From Alteromonas lipotrueae (GTDB lineage: Bacteria; Pseudomonadota; Gammaproteobacteria; Enterobacterales; Alteromonadaceae), in assembly GCF_019249215.1 (NCBI RefSeq), contig NZ_JAESDI010000008.1, positions 1 to 64,000 on the forward strand: 64,000 nucleotides of DNA, read 5' to 3'. The position numbers and the translations under genes were made by a program. This document shows, piece by piece, positions 27,976 through 37,028 of the stretch (the stretch's first letter is position 1; each line of letters starts with the position of its first letter). The notes under the pieces were generated by a model. The model saw nothing but the letters and a program-made list of their open reading frames with translations. It made no database searches and had not been told where the DNA came from.

Positions 27976-29643
27976 ATGAATGTAGTAATGAACGGCGTAA
28001 CCATAAGCTTCGATAAAACAAGAACCTATATAAACCTGACGCTAAACCCGTCTGAGTTTTCTAAAGAAATAGACATACGCCAAGTAAAAGCGGAGTTAGC
28101 AACCGGTGAAACCAAACGGTTATACATTTCTGATACGGCTTTAAAATCGGCCTGTGATACCGCCAATCATTACTTCAAAACCGGCGATAATACTGTTGTT
28201 CAAGAGCGAGTTGGTGAACGAAGAAACGCCGAAATAGAGTTTCGTATTCCCGAAGATGCTATGGCGGCCAATCTTGTGATCACGTCGCCCTACGGTGGTA
28301 AATTACCCGCATTAAATACCATTAAATCTTTAGCAGCGAAAAACAATGTACATCGCGGTCTTGGAACAAGAGCCATTGAGGCCATGTTACTGGAAGCACG
28401 AAAATCACCACCGGGCGCCATTATCGAGCGCACAGTAGCAAAAGGCCTACCGGCTAGGAATGGCCGTTCATCTCGATTTATCCCTTTAGTCCCTAATGCT
28501 CTTGAACGTATCTTGAAGCCGCAAACCAACGAAGGTGAGCGGGTTGATATGCGAAACTTAGGTGAAGTTATCTGCGTTAAAGTAGACACCCCTGTTCTTC
28601 GTCGCACAGAACCAACCTCAGGCAGAAGTGGTTTCGATGTACGCGGTAGCAAGCTACCTCCAATTCCTGGTGAGTGGGTTGAATTTCGCAAAGGCACCGG
28701 AACTGTTCAGGCCGATGACGATCAAAATTTATTAGTGTCATCAATTGCAGGTATGCCCAAATACCAAGACCAAACCATGAATATCGACGACACCTATATT
28801 TGTAACGGAGTTAATGTGGGTACGGGTCACGTGAATTATGAAGGTGCAGTGCTGGTTAATGGTGACGTAACAGAAAAAATGCAAATAAAAGCAGAAGGTG
28901 ACGTTACCATAAATGGTTTCGTAGAGTCTGCTCACATTGAATCTGGTGGCGATATCATTATTACCGAAGGCGCTATGGGGAAAGTAAATGACAATGCAGG
29001 TGAATTCAACTGCCACCTTATAGCGAAAGGCAGCATTCACGTTCAGCACGGTCAAGGTATTGAAATTCAGTGCTCGGGAAATATTACCGTTGGCCGCCAA
29101 TTGGCTTATAGCAAACTTCACTGTGGTGGCGCCGTTATTGTGGGCCAAATAGACAAACCTATGGGCAACTTGTTTGCTTGCGACATTGTGAGTCAAGATA
29201 GGATAGAAGCCGGTACCCTTGGTGCAGTGTCTGGCAGCATGCTCAAAGTCGATTTTAGCCCCGGTTTTGCACAGCTACTTGAACGTAAAGAGGCGCTAGA
29301 CGAACTTGTGCGCCAACTTCGTGAAAACAACAGCAAGCACAAAGAAAAAATTGATATTTTGAAAAGTAAAAAAGTGCCGAAAGAACTTAAAGCAAAAGTG
29401 ACAGAAGCGCTTGAAATGTTCAATAACGAAAACGCGTTGCTTGATTGGATTGAAACGAAAGTGCTGGAAATAAGCGATGCGAAAGTTCAGTACCAACAAG
29501 ATATTAAGCTTATTGCCAATAAGAAACTCTATCCTGGTGTAACAGCAAAATTGAACAATCGTAATTGGCGTTCAGAGCGAGAGTATGAAAGAGCCCACAT
29601 TCATTATGATTCTCATCAATGGCATTACGAGCCCATCATTTAA
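27976..29643 (+). CDS. FapA / DUF342 family protein
   Basis: A 555-residue DUF342 (FapA-like) protein. It has an N-terminal mixed region and a central beta-helix rich in Gly and Val (about 260-420, e.g. GAVLVNGDVTEKMQIKAEGDVTINGFVESAHIESGGDI in short turns). A coiled coil follows (about 430-520). FapA affects flagellar placement and polar localisation in Vibrio; whether this copy does so is not known, since no flagellar gene is near. ATG at 27988 has AAAGGA at a better distance than the first ATG, so translation may start four codons later. Confidence 0.82.
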   Translation: MNVVMNGVTISFDKTRTYINLTLNPSEFSKEIDIRQVKAELATGETKRLYISDTALKSACDTANHYFKTGDNTVVQERVGERRNAEIEFRIPEDAMAANLVITSPYGGKLPALNTIKSLAAKNNVHRGLGTRAIEAMLLEARKSPPGAIIERTVAKGLPARNGRSSRFIPLVPNALERILKPQTNEGERVDMRNLGEVICVKVDTPVLRRTEPTSGRSGFDVRGSKLPPIPGEWVEFRKGTGTVQADDDQNLLVSSIAGMPKYQDQTMNIDDTYICNGVNVGTGHVNYEGAVLVNGDVTEKMQIKAEGDVTINGFVESAHIESGGDIIITEGAMGKVNDNAGEFNCHLIAKGSIHVQHGQGIEIQCSGNITVGRQLAYSKLHCGGAVIVGQIDKPMGNLFACDIVSQDRIEAGTLGAVSGSMLKVDFSPGFAQLLERKEALDELVRQLRENNSKHKEKIDILKSKKVPKELKAKVTEALEMFNNENALLDWIETKVLEISDAKVQYQQDIKLIANKKLYPGVTAKLNNRNWRSEREYERAHIHYDSHQWHYEPII

Positions 29644-29712
29644 ACCGTTAAAATAAGCTCTAATCACTACTAGTTAAAACCGCAGCGGGCTCAGCAACGC
29701 TTTCATCGCACG

Positions 29713-31182
29713 CTAGTCTGCGACTGAAACTTTCGCCTTGCCCAGTCTTTTTGAGTGATACAACGCTTTTGTTGTGCGCTCAAACCAATCGGTGAAGTTT
29801 TCACTCTCTTTTAGTTCAGATAAACCCGCACTAACTTGCATATCGGCATTGTCGGTAAGCACATCTTGGTCGATACATTCCACCAGGCGATTAGCAAGAA
29901 CCCGTCCGGCTTCTAGGGCAGTTTGGGGGCATAAAATGATGAACTGCTCGCCTGTGAAGCGTGACACAACATCTACTTCTCTTACGGTTGCAAGACATTG
30001 AGACGCCACCTGCTTTAGAATATTTTCCCTGTCGAATTCATTTAATTCGCCCCGACAATCACGCTTACCCCCAATCTCCACAACAATTAATGATGCGGTG
30101 GTATGAAAGCGGTGGAAGCGGGAGATTTCCTCTTCTGCCTTCTGAATCATATGGTTGCGGTTATACAGCCCTGTCAGTGTATCGTGGGCTGACAAAAACT
30201 CTAGGGTACGATTCCTGTCTAACAACGTAGTTTGCAACGACTCTATTTCGTCATTTTTCTGCTTTGTTAAACGCCTAAATTGTGACACTGTTCTATTGCG
30301 CCACACCAAGCAAACAATAGCCATCAATACGAAACATGTAGTTACCAATAATTTGAAATAATCCTGCTCATAGCGAACCTGTACGTTATTCCACTGCTTA
30401 TAAATATCAACCTTTCTCTTCTCTGAGATAGTGGCTATCGCAGTATTTAAAATAGGAATAATATCGCTGGAAGACTTATTAACACCAAACGCAAGTGAGT
30501 CGAACGGCTCGGCATAACCCACAATACTCACGTTATCTATCTTTTGATTATTGATATGTGTATTTACGCTTAATAATGAGCCTACCATAACGTCGATCTC
30601 ACCTCTTGCCAGCTCGGCAAGCCCTTCACTTTCCGTTTGCACTAACTTCAGCCTTAGCTCTGGATAATGCCTAGATATGTACTCTACTTGCCTGTAACCC
30701 TTCACTACCCCAACTGTTCTATGACCAATACCTGCGTAACCTTGCAAAATAGGTGTTCCTGAACGGGCAACCAAAATATTGGGTGCTTCGAAGTAAGGCG
30801 TGGAGAAATCGAGAAATTGTTTTCTAAAGTCAGAAACATTCAGCATAGAGAGTATTTGGCAGTTCCCTTGCTGTACGAACGCTAAACTTTGTTCCCATGA
30901 TTGAGTTGGCACTAGCTTAAAGTTTAAGCCAGACAGCTCTGAAATAGTGTGAATATAATCGGCAGAAATACCAACATGGTTATTATTTCGTATGGCTTCG
31001 TAAGGTGCCCAGTCGGGATCGACACAGTACGTCACTTCACGAGGAGCCGTGTTATTGGTCGATTGCGTTTGAGAGACGTTCTGTTGAAGCGCTTGTGCTG
31101 CTATTTTCACTGAGTAAGAAAGCGTAAGCAACATTGCTAAGAAGACAAGGCGTAAACACCTGAAAGAAATCAAAAAGACCAC
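29713..31182 (-). CDS. periplasmic solute-binding sensor with degenerate GGDEF domain
   Basis: A 489-residue membrane sensor. A signal or anchor helix (about 5-28) is followed by a family-3 solute-binding domain (about 48-270), as in amino-acid-binding proteins and BvgS-type sensors. A membrane helix (about 277-295), a short coiled coil and a C-terminal GGDEF domain (about 325-489) complete it. The active-site loop reads TGEQF at 410-414 instead of GGEEF, so activity is uncertain: the first Gly and the fourth-position acid are changed. It probably senses an amino acid or similar solute. It is transcribed alone from a GTG start. Confidence 0.82.
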   Translation of the reverse strand: MVFLISFRCLRLVFLAMLLTLSYSVKIAAQALQQNVSQTQSTNNTAPREVTYCVDPDWAPYEAIRNNNHVGISADYIHTISELSGLNFKLVPTQSWEQSLAFVQQGNCQILSMLNVSDFRKQFLDFSTPYFEAPNILVARSGTPILQGYAGIGHRTVGVVKGYRQVEYISRHYPELRLKLVQTESEGLAELARGEIDVMVGSLLSVNTHINNQKIDNVSIVGYAEPFDSLAFGVNKSSSDIIPILNTAIATISEKRKVDIYKQWNNVQVRYEQDYFKLLVTTCFVLMAIVCLVWRNRTVSQFRRLTKQKNDEIESLQTTLLDRNRTLEFLSAHDTLTGLYNRNHMIQKAEEEISRFHRFHTTASLIVVEIGGKRDCRGELNEFDRENILKQVASQCLATVREVDVVSRFTGEQFIILCPQTALEAGRVLANRLVECIDQDVLTDNADMQVSAGLSELKESENFTDWFERTTKALYHSKRLGKAKVSVAD

Positions 31183-31503
31183 CTAAATACAAATACGTAA
31201 AATGCGAAAAATCGCACACCAGAGTATCTAACTTAGCGCCTGCAAATGCAACATCGGTCTAAACTAAAAAATCACGATACCAGCACATTCAGCCAAAATT
31301 TAGGCAATTTACCTGCCATTTCGTTTCATAGTTGCTAAGTGTCAAAATAACAGTTTAATAAATAGACACTTTTCAATAATAAAGTGAACCTATTCAACGA
31401 CGGATAATGAACGCGTTATTAGAATAATTAAAACACAAATGGCACCGGTTTGCGGTGCCATTTTCTAAAAATTATGCTTTTTTTTGACGTCAATCAAGCA
31501 TGC
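31183..31503. other. intergenic region between GGDEF sensor and thiolase
   Basis: An AT-rich gap of 321 bp. It holds the promoter side of the GGDEF sensor at its left and the thiolase terminator hairpin at its right (31437-31462). Nothing else was recognised. Confidence 0.4.
31437..31462 (-). terminator. terminator hairpin of the thiolase gene
   Basis: AAATGGCACCG and CGGTGCCATTT form an eleven-base stem with the loop GTTTG, 42 bases past the thiolase stop. The T-rich tract that follows on the minus strand is interrupted, so strength is uncertain. Confidence 0.65.
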
Positions 31504-32679
31504 TTATAGCATTTCAACAGCAAGCGCTACGCCTTCCCCGCCACCAATACATAAAGAGGCAATGCCCTTTTTCGCTTTCTTTTGGTTAAGTGCATGCAGC
31601 AAGGTGACCAAAATCCGCGCACCCGACGCACCAATAGGGTGACCAAGCGCACATGCCCCGCCTTTTACATTCACTTTACGCTCGTCTAATCCCAGCTTTT
31701 GGATAGCCAACATCGTTACCATGGCAAAAGCTTCATTAATTTCGAATAGGTCGACCTCATCTTTAGACCAGCCAGCTTTTAAGAGCACATTTTCCATCGC
31801 TCCAACAGGTGCTACCGTGAAATTTTCTGGCTCAATAGAATGTGTGGCATGCGCTACCACTTTAGCAAGCGGAGTTAATCCCAGCGCGTGCGCTTTAGAT
31901 TCACTCATAACTAGTAACGCCGCCGCACCATCGGATATAGAGCTAGAGTTTGCCGCGGTTACCGTACCATCCTTTTTAAACGCAGGGCGAAGGGATGGTA
32001 TCTTTTCTGGCCGCGCAGAACCTGGACCTTCGTCAGTATCAACCACTACATCGCCTTTGCGGCCAGAAATAGTCACGTTCACGATTTCATCTTTAAAACT
32101 ACCACTGTTAATCGCTTCATGGGCTTTTGAAAGCGAACTAAGCGCGAATTCATCCATTTCAGTTCTGGTAATGTTTTCAGCATCGGCAGTATCTTGAGCA
32201 AAACATCCCATCGCCTTGCCATCATAAGCATTCTCAAGACCATCTAACATCATATGGTCGAGTACTTGTCCGTGCCCCATGCGATAGCCTGTTCTTGCTT
32301 TTGGCAACATATACGGCGCATTGCTCATACTTTCGAACCCACCAGCTACAACCACTTCAGCACTACCCGCCTTAATTAAATCATGAGCCAGCATTACCGC
32401 TTTCAAACCAGAACCACACACCTTATTAATGGTTGTTACGCCAGCACTAAGAGGAAGGCCTGCGCCTAACGATGCCTGACGAGCGGGTGCTTGACCTAAG
32501 CCTGCGGGTAAAACGCACCCCATTATAACTTCATCAACTTGGCTAATATCGAATGTATCACATACCGACTTAATGGCAGTGGCACCTAGTTCGGTGGCGG
32601 CCACCCCAGACAGACTTCCATTGAAGCCCCCCATTGGTGTGCGCTTCGCTGCTACGATCACTACTGTTTCACTACTCAT
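31504..32679 (-). CDS. acetyl-CoA C-acetyltransferase (thiolase)
   Basis: A thiolase of about 391 residues. It has the N-terminal active-site Cys in INKVCGSGLKAV, and the C-terminal NEAFA, GGACALGHPIGASG and CIGGGEG motifs with the catalytic His and second Cys. It likely splits acetoacetyl-CoA, the end product of leucine breakdown, into two acetyl-CoA. It is divergent from the liu operon, and both share one control region. ATG at 32679 has AGGAG nine bases upstream; the GTG one codon earlier is possible. Confidence 0.93.
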   Translation of the reverse strand: MSSETVVIVAAKRTPMGGFNGSLSGVAATELGATAIKSVCDTFDISQVDEVIMGCVLPAGLGQAPARQASLGAGLPLSAGVTTINKVCGSGLKAVMLAHDLIKAGSAEVVVAGGFESMSNAPYMLPKARTGYRMGHGQVLDHMMLDGLENAYDGKAMGCFAQDTADAENITRTEMDEFALSSLSKAHEAINSGSFKDEIVNVTISGRKGDVVVDTDEGPGSARPEKIPSLRPAFKKDGTVTAANSSSISDGAAALLVMSESKAHALGLTPLAKVVAHATHSIEPENFTVAPVGAMENVLLKAGWSKDEVDLFEINEAFAMVTMLAIQKLGLDERKVNVKGGACALGHPIGASGARILVTLLHALNQKKAKKGIASLCIGGGEGVALAVEML

Positions 32680-32748
32680 CACTTGAACTCCTAACCATCT
32701 GTAATTTATGGAATAATATTCAACTAACTTTACTTTCGTATAAAAATG

Positions 32749-32764
32749 TAGACACCCATGTTTA
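32749..32764 (+). repeat. GACACCCA repeat copy upstream of thiolase
   Basis: TAGACACCCATGTTTAG with core 32751-32758 lies 72 bases upstream of the thiolase start, inside the divergent thiolase/liuR control region. Confidence 0.6.
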
Positions 32765-32836
32765 GATAAGCGAACTATCTCACATATGAAAAATTGACGT
32801 TAGCAAAATGTTACTTTACCTTAACGTAAAAGGTAA

Positions 32837-32852
32837 TTAACGTTAACGTAAA
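32837..32852. promoter_or_regulatory. LiuR operator candidate
   Basis: TTAACGTTAACGTAAA is a near-perfect 16-bp palindrome (one mismatch from TTTACGTTAACGTAAA). A related half, TTAACGTAAA, starts 16 bases earlier at 32821. It sits between divergent thiolase and liuR, about 95 bases before liuR, where a MerR-type regulator would bind. TATATA follows within about 10 bases and could be a -10 box. Confidence 0.6.
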
Positions 32853-32947
32853 CCTCAATATATATAGTGTCAAGAATCCCTTTTCATTCAGGGATAGTCT
32901 TTTTGTAAACAGCATAAGACAACGACATCAGTCCAAAGGTACGTGTT

Positions 32948-33355
32948 ATGAATAACAACGAGAAAGAGTCGGTATTCGCCATAGGTGAACTGGCAAGAGA
33001 GTTCGATATAACTCACCGATCCATTCGCTTTTATGAAGAGCAAGGGCTACTTAGCCCCAAGCGTACCGGGCAAAACCGTGTGTATGACAATAAAGATAGA
33101 GTGAGATTAATGCTCATTCTTAGAGGGAAACGACTGGGATTTTCCTTAGCAGAAGTAAAAACCCTATTTGAAATGTACGACACCAACGCCAACTCCGCTG
33201 TTCAGCTAGGTACTATGTTGGAAATGACCGCACAAAAACGAGCTGTACTTCATCAGCAACTTGAAGATATTCAAAGCCTGATGCAAGAACTCGATGAAGT
33301 AGAAGCACGATGCCGTGAAGAGCTAGCGGAATTAGAACAAGGAAAAATTGCATGA
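32948..33355 (+). CDS. liuR: MerR family regulator of leucine/isovalerate catabolism
   Basis: A 135-residue MerR-family regulator. The winged helix (about 10-80) contains [21 protein letters not shown], followed by a dimerisation coiled coil (about 90-130). It lacks the metal-binding cysteines of MerR or CueR and has the size of LiuR, known to control liu genes in gammaproteobacteria. It is the first gene of the liu operon, and its stop overlaps the liuA start (ATGA). The palindrome upstream is its probable operator. Confidence 0.88.
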   Translation: MNNNEKESVFAIGELAREFDITHRSIRFYEEQGLLSPKRTGQNRVYDNKDRVRLMLILRGKRLGFSLAEVKTLFEMYDTNANSAVQLGTMLEMTAQKRAVLHQQLEDIQSLMQELDEVEARCREELAELEQGKIA

Positions 33356-34521
33356 ATACCTCCTACCCTACATTAAATTTTGATCTTGGCGAAGATATTG
33401 ATTTGTTACGCGATCAAGTCTTCCAATTTGCACAAAATGAAATTGCCCCGTTAGCAGAAGAAGCCGACGCTAACAACCAATTCCCTAACGCATTATGGCC
33501 CAAGCTGGGTGAAATGGGTTTGTTGGGGGTTACGGTTTCAGAGCAATTTGGCGGCGCCGATATGGGTTATTTAGCCCATACCATAGCAATGGAAGAAGTG
33601 AGCCGCGCATCAGCGGGTATTGGCCTGAGTTATGGCGCGCATTCTAACTTATGCGTAAACCAGATTTTTAGAAACGGCAACGACGAACAGCGAGAGAAAT
33701 ATCTGCCTAAATTAGTGTCTGGTGAGCACATTGGTGCGTTGGCCATGAGTGAGCCCAATGCAGGTTCAGATGTGGTGAGTATGAAACTACGTGCACAAAA
33801 GCGCGGTGATAAGTACATCTTAAACGGCAATAAAATGTGGATCACCAATGGTCCAGACGCCCATACCTTTGTGATTTACGCAAAAACAGACCCACAAGCC
33901 GGACCCAAAGGGATCACCGCATTCATTGTAGAACGTGATTTCCCTGGGTTTACCCGTGCACAAAAGCTCGACAAATTAGGCATGCGTTCATCAAACACCT
34001 GTGAACTTGTGTTCCAAGACTGTGAAGTACCTGAGGCAAATATTCTGGGTAAAGAAGGTGAAGGCGTACGGGTGCTCATGAGCGGGCTAGATTACGAGCG
34101 ATTGGTACTGTCTGGAGGCCCCTTGGGCATTATGCAAGCCTGTATGGATGTGGTTGTCCCCTATATTCATGACAGAGAGCAATTCGGTCAGTCTATTGGT
34201 CAATTTCAACTTGTTCAGGGCAAAGTTGCCGATATGTATACCCAAATGAACGCGGCAAGAGCGTATGTGTACACCGTTGCAAAATCTTGCGATCGCGGTG
34301 ATACCACCCGTAAAGACGCCGCTGGTGCCATTTTGTATTCTGCAGAATTAGCCACCAAGATGGCCTTAGACGCTATTCAGCTTTTAGGTGGTAATGGTTA
34401 CATCAACGAGTATTCCACTGGCAGATTATTAAGAGATGCCAAGTTATATGAAATTGGTGCGGGTACCTCAGAAATTCGCCGGATGCTAATTGGCCGCGAA
34501 CTGTTTAACGAATCAAAATAA
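33352..34521 (+). CDS. liuA: isovaleryl-CoA dehydrogenase
   Basis: A flavin-dependent acyl-CoA dehydrogenase of 389 residues that oxidises isovaleryl-CoA to 3-methylcrotonyl-CoA. The acyl-CoA dehydrogenase signatures are present: [13 protein letters not shown] near 130, [14 protein letters not shown], and [22 protein letters not shown] near the C-terminus. The catalytic Glu of this branch lies in the helix around [11 protein letters not shown] near 250. AAGGA precedes the ATG, and the gene overlaps liuR by four bases. Confidence 0.95.
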   Translation: MNTSYPTLNFDLGEDIDLLRDQVFQFAQNEIAPLAEEADANNQFPNALWPKLGEMGLLGVTVSEQFGGADMGYLAHTIAMEEVSRASAGIGLSYGAHSNLCVNQIFRNGNDEQREKYLPKLVSGEHIGALAMSEPNAGSDVVSMKLRAQKRGDKYILNGNKMWITNGPDAHTFVIYAKTDPQAGPKGITAFIVERDFPGFTRAQKLDKLGMRSSNTCELVFQDCEVPEANILGKEGEGVRVLMSGLDYERLVLSGGPLGIMQACMDVVVPYIHDREQFGQSIGQFQLVQGKVADMYTQMNAARAYVYTVAKSCDRGDTTRKDAAGAILYSAELATKMALDAIQLLGGNGYINEYSTGRLLRDAKLYEIGAGTSEIRRMLIGRELFNESK

Positions 34522-34608
34522 TAATTATAACGTGTCAGTTCAGCTTTTTTTGCTCTTAACGAAAGACTGTGCGGCTTATAAGGCTGCACTGAACAATCAG
34601 GAGGGGGT

Positions 34609-36216
34609 ATGCCCGTTCTACGTTCAAAGATAAATACAAAATCAGACACCTTTGTTGCCAATGCGCAGCATATGCAAGCACAAGTAAACGACTTGATTGC
34701 AAAAATAGAACAAGTTTCATTAGGTGGCGGGGCACAAGCTGCCCAACGCCATCAATCTCGCGGAAAATTACTTCCCCGAGACAGAATTAACGCCTTAATT
34801 GACGACAACACGCCCTTTTTGGAAATAGGCCAATTGGCGGCATGGGATGTGTATGACGATTATGTACCCTGCGCGGGCGTAGTAGCGGGGATAGGTTGCG
34901 TGGAAGGTATTGAGTGCATGATAGTGGCGAACGATGCCACAGTAAAAGGTGGCAGTTACTATCCGCTTACCGTGAAAAAGCACTTACGCGCACAAACCAT
35001 TGCCGAAGAAAATAACTTGCCCTGTATTTACTTGGTAGACTCAGGCGGTGCGAACTTGCCCTATCAAGATGAAGTGTTTCCCGACAAAGAACACTTTGGC
35101 CGTATTTTCTTTAACCAAGCCAATATGTCGGCAAAGAATATTCCACAAATTGCTGTGGTGATGGGTTCATGCACAGCTGGCGGTGCCTACGTGCCCGCCA
35201 TGGCAGATGAGAGCATAATTGTAAAAGAGCAAGCCACCATCTTTTTAGGTGGACCACCACTAGTGAAAGCAGCGACAGGTGAAGTGGTAACTGCCGAAGA
35301 GCTTGGCGGCGGTGACGTGCATACCCGAATTTCAGGGGTAGCAGACCAATTAGCCAATAACGATCATCACGCACTATCTCTTGCAAGAAATGCAGTTTCT
35401 AGGCTTAACCGTACCAAACATGTTGCTTTAGATGTGGCAGAGCCAACCCCCCCTCGTTTTGATGCCAAAGAAATTTACGGCATTGTGCCTGCCGATTCAA
35501 AGCAAACTTACGATGTGCGAGAAATTATCGCTCGGGTAGTAGATGATTCAGACTTTGATGAATTTAAACCCTTATACGGCACTACGTTAGTGTGTGGATT
35601 TGCGCGCATCTTCGGCTATCCGGTGGGCATCATCGGCAATAACGGCATTTTATTCGGCGAAAGCGCGCTAAAAGGCGCACACTTTGTTGAGTTGTGTGCA
35701 ATGCGTAAAATTCCCCTCGTATTTTTACAAAACATCACTGGTTTCATGGTGGGTAAACAGTACGAACATGGCGGGATAGCTAAACACGGCGCCAAGATGG
35801 TTACTGCCGTTGCGTGTGCCCAAGTCCCTAAAATTACCGTATTAATTGGCGGTAGTTTTGGTGCAGGAAACTACGGGATGTGCGGCCGTGGATACGATCC
35901 CAGGTTCTTATTTATGTGGCCAAATGCTCGCATATCGGTAATGGGCGGCGAACAAGCCGCTGGCGTACTAGCTCAAGTAAAGCGGGATCAAAAAGAACGT
36001 GCAGGTGAAGCCTGGACCGACGAACAAGAGCACGCCATCAAACAACCGGTTATCGACACCTACGAGAAACAAGGACATCCATATTATGCTTCAGCCAGAT
36101 TATGGGATGACGGCGTTATCGACCCTGCTGATACCCGCACAGTGTTAGGCCTATCGTTATCTGCAGCATTAAATCAACCTATACCCGACACCCGCTTCGG
36201 TGTCTTTCGCATGTAG
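34609..36216 (+). CDS. liuB: 3-methylcrotonyl-CoA carboxylase, carboxyltransferase (beta) subunit
   Basis: The 535-residue carboxyltransferase half of methylcrotonyl-CoA carboxylase. It transfers CO2 from biotin on LiuD to 3-methylcrotonyl-CoA. Both crotonase-fold halves are present, with [18 protein letters not shown] in the N half and [22 protein letters not shown] in the C half, as in MCC beta. A strong ribosome site (CAGGAGGGGG) precedes the ATG. An 87-bp gap separates it from liuA and contains a small hairpin (34569-34589). Confidence 0.95.
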   Translation: MPVLRSKINTKSDTFVANAQHMQAQVNDLIAKIEQVSLGGGAQAAQRHQSRGKLLPRDRINALIDDNTPFLEIGQLAAWDVYDDYVPCAGVVAGIGCVEGIECMIVANDATVKGGSYYPLTVKKHLRAQTIAEENNLPCIYLVDSGGANLPYQDEVFPDKEHFGRIFFNQANMSAKNIPQIAVVMGSCTAGGAYVPAMADESIIVKEQATIFLGGPPLVKAATGEVVTAEELGGGDVHTRISGVADQLANNDHHALSLARNAVSRLNRTKHVALDVAEPTPPRFDAKEIYGIVPADSKQTYDVREIIARVVDDSDFDEFKPLYGTTLVCGFARIFGYPVGIIGNNGILFGESALKGAHFVELCAMRKIPLVFLQNITGFMVGKQYEHGGIAKHGAKMVTAVACAQVPKITVLIGGSFGAGNYGMCGRGYDPRFLFMWPNARISVMGGEQAAGVLAQVKRDQKERAGEAWTDEQEHAIKQPVIDTYEKQGHPYYASARLWDDGVIDPADTRTVLGLSLSAALNQPIPDTRFGVFRM

Positions 36217-36233
36217 TTTGAGGGGAATTTATT

Positions 36234-37028
36234 ATGGAACAAGCAGTTACTTATCATGTAGACGAAAGAAACGTTGCCCTTATTACGCTAAACCGCGCTG
36301 ACAAGCACAATGCATTCAACGATGACATGATTGCCACGTTAACCAACCTATTTACGCGCGCTGGCAACGACAGCAGCGTTCGCGCCGTTGTTTTACAAGG
36401 CGAAGGAAAGAGCTTCAGTGCTGGTGCCGACTTAGAGTGGATGAAGCGCATGGCGCAGTACGATGAAGCTAAAAATCACACCGATGCGATGGCGCTAGCC
36501 ACCATGTTGCACACTTTGTACACCTTGCCGAAGCCCACAATTGCTCGCGTGCAAGGGGCTGCATTTGGCGGTGCGGTAGGTCTTATCGCTTGCTGCGATA
36601 TTGCCATTGGTAGCAAGTTAAGTAAGTTTTGTTTAAGCGAAGTAAAAATAGGCTTAATTCCCGCCACTATCAGCCCTTACGTGATAGAAGCCATGGGCGC
36701 ACGGGTATGCAGACGTTATTTTCAAACCGCAGAAGTCTTTTCTGCTCGCCGAGCCCGGAGGCTAGGACTGCTTAGCGAGGCTGTGACCGAAGATGAACTT
36801 GATAGCACAATAGACGATATTGTCACCCAAATTTTAAAAAACGGACCCGTGGCGGTATCGCAAGCCAAAGCCTTAGTGCAACAGGTTGCCAATGCTCCTA
36901 TTAATGCCGAATTGCTTGATGAAACAAGCAAGCAAATTGCCAAAATAAGAACCTCGCAAGAAGGACAAGAAGGCTTAGGGGCTTTCATCGAAAAACGCCC
37001 CCCAGCGTGGCAGGAGAAACGATCATGA
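36234..37028 (+). CDS. liuC: methylglutaconyl-CoA hydratase
   Basis: A crotonase-family hydratase of 264 residues that hydrates 3-methylglutaconyl-CoA to HMG-CoA. The oxyanion-hole motifs FSAGADLEWM (near 65) and VQGAAFGGAVGLIACCDIAI (near 105) are clear, with the catalytic region FCLSEVKIGLIPATISPYV near 135. It is 17 bases after liuB and overlaps liuD by four bases (ATGA). Confidence 0.93.
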   Translation: MEQAVTYHVDERNVALITLNRADKHNAFNDDMIATLTNLFTRAGNDSSVRAVVLQGEGKSFSAGADLEWMKRMAQYDEAKNHTDAMALATMLHTLYTLPKPTIARVQGAAFGGAVGLIACCDIAIGSKLSKFCLSEVKIGLIPATISPYVIEAMGARVCRRYFQTAEVFSARRARRLGLLSEAVTEDELDSTIDDIVTQILKNGPVAVSQAKALVQQVANAPINAELLDETSKQIAKIRTSQEGQEGLGAFIEKRPPAWQEKRS

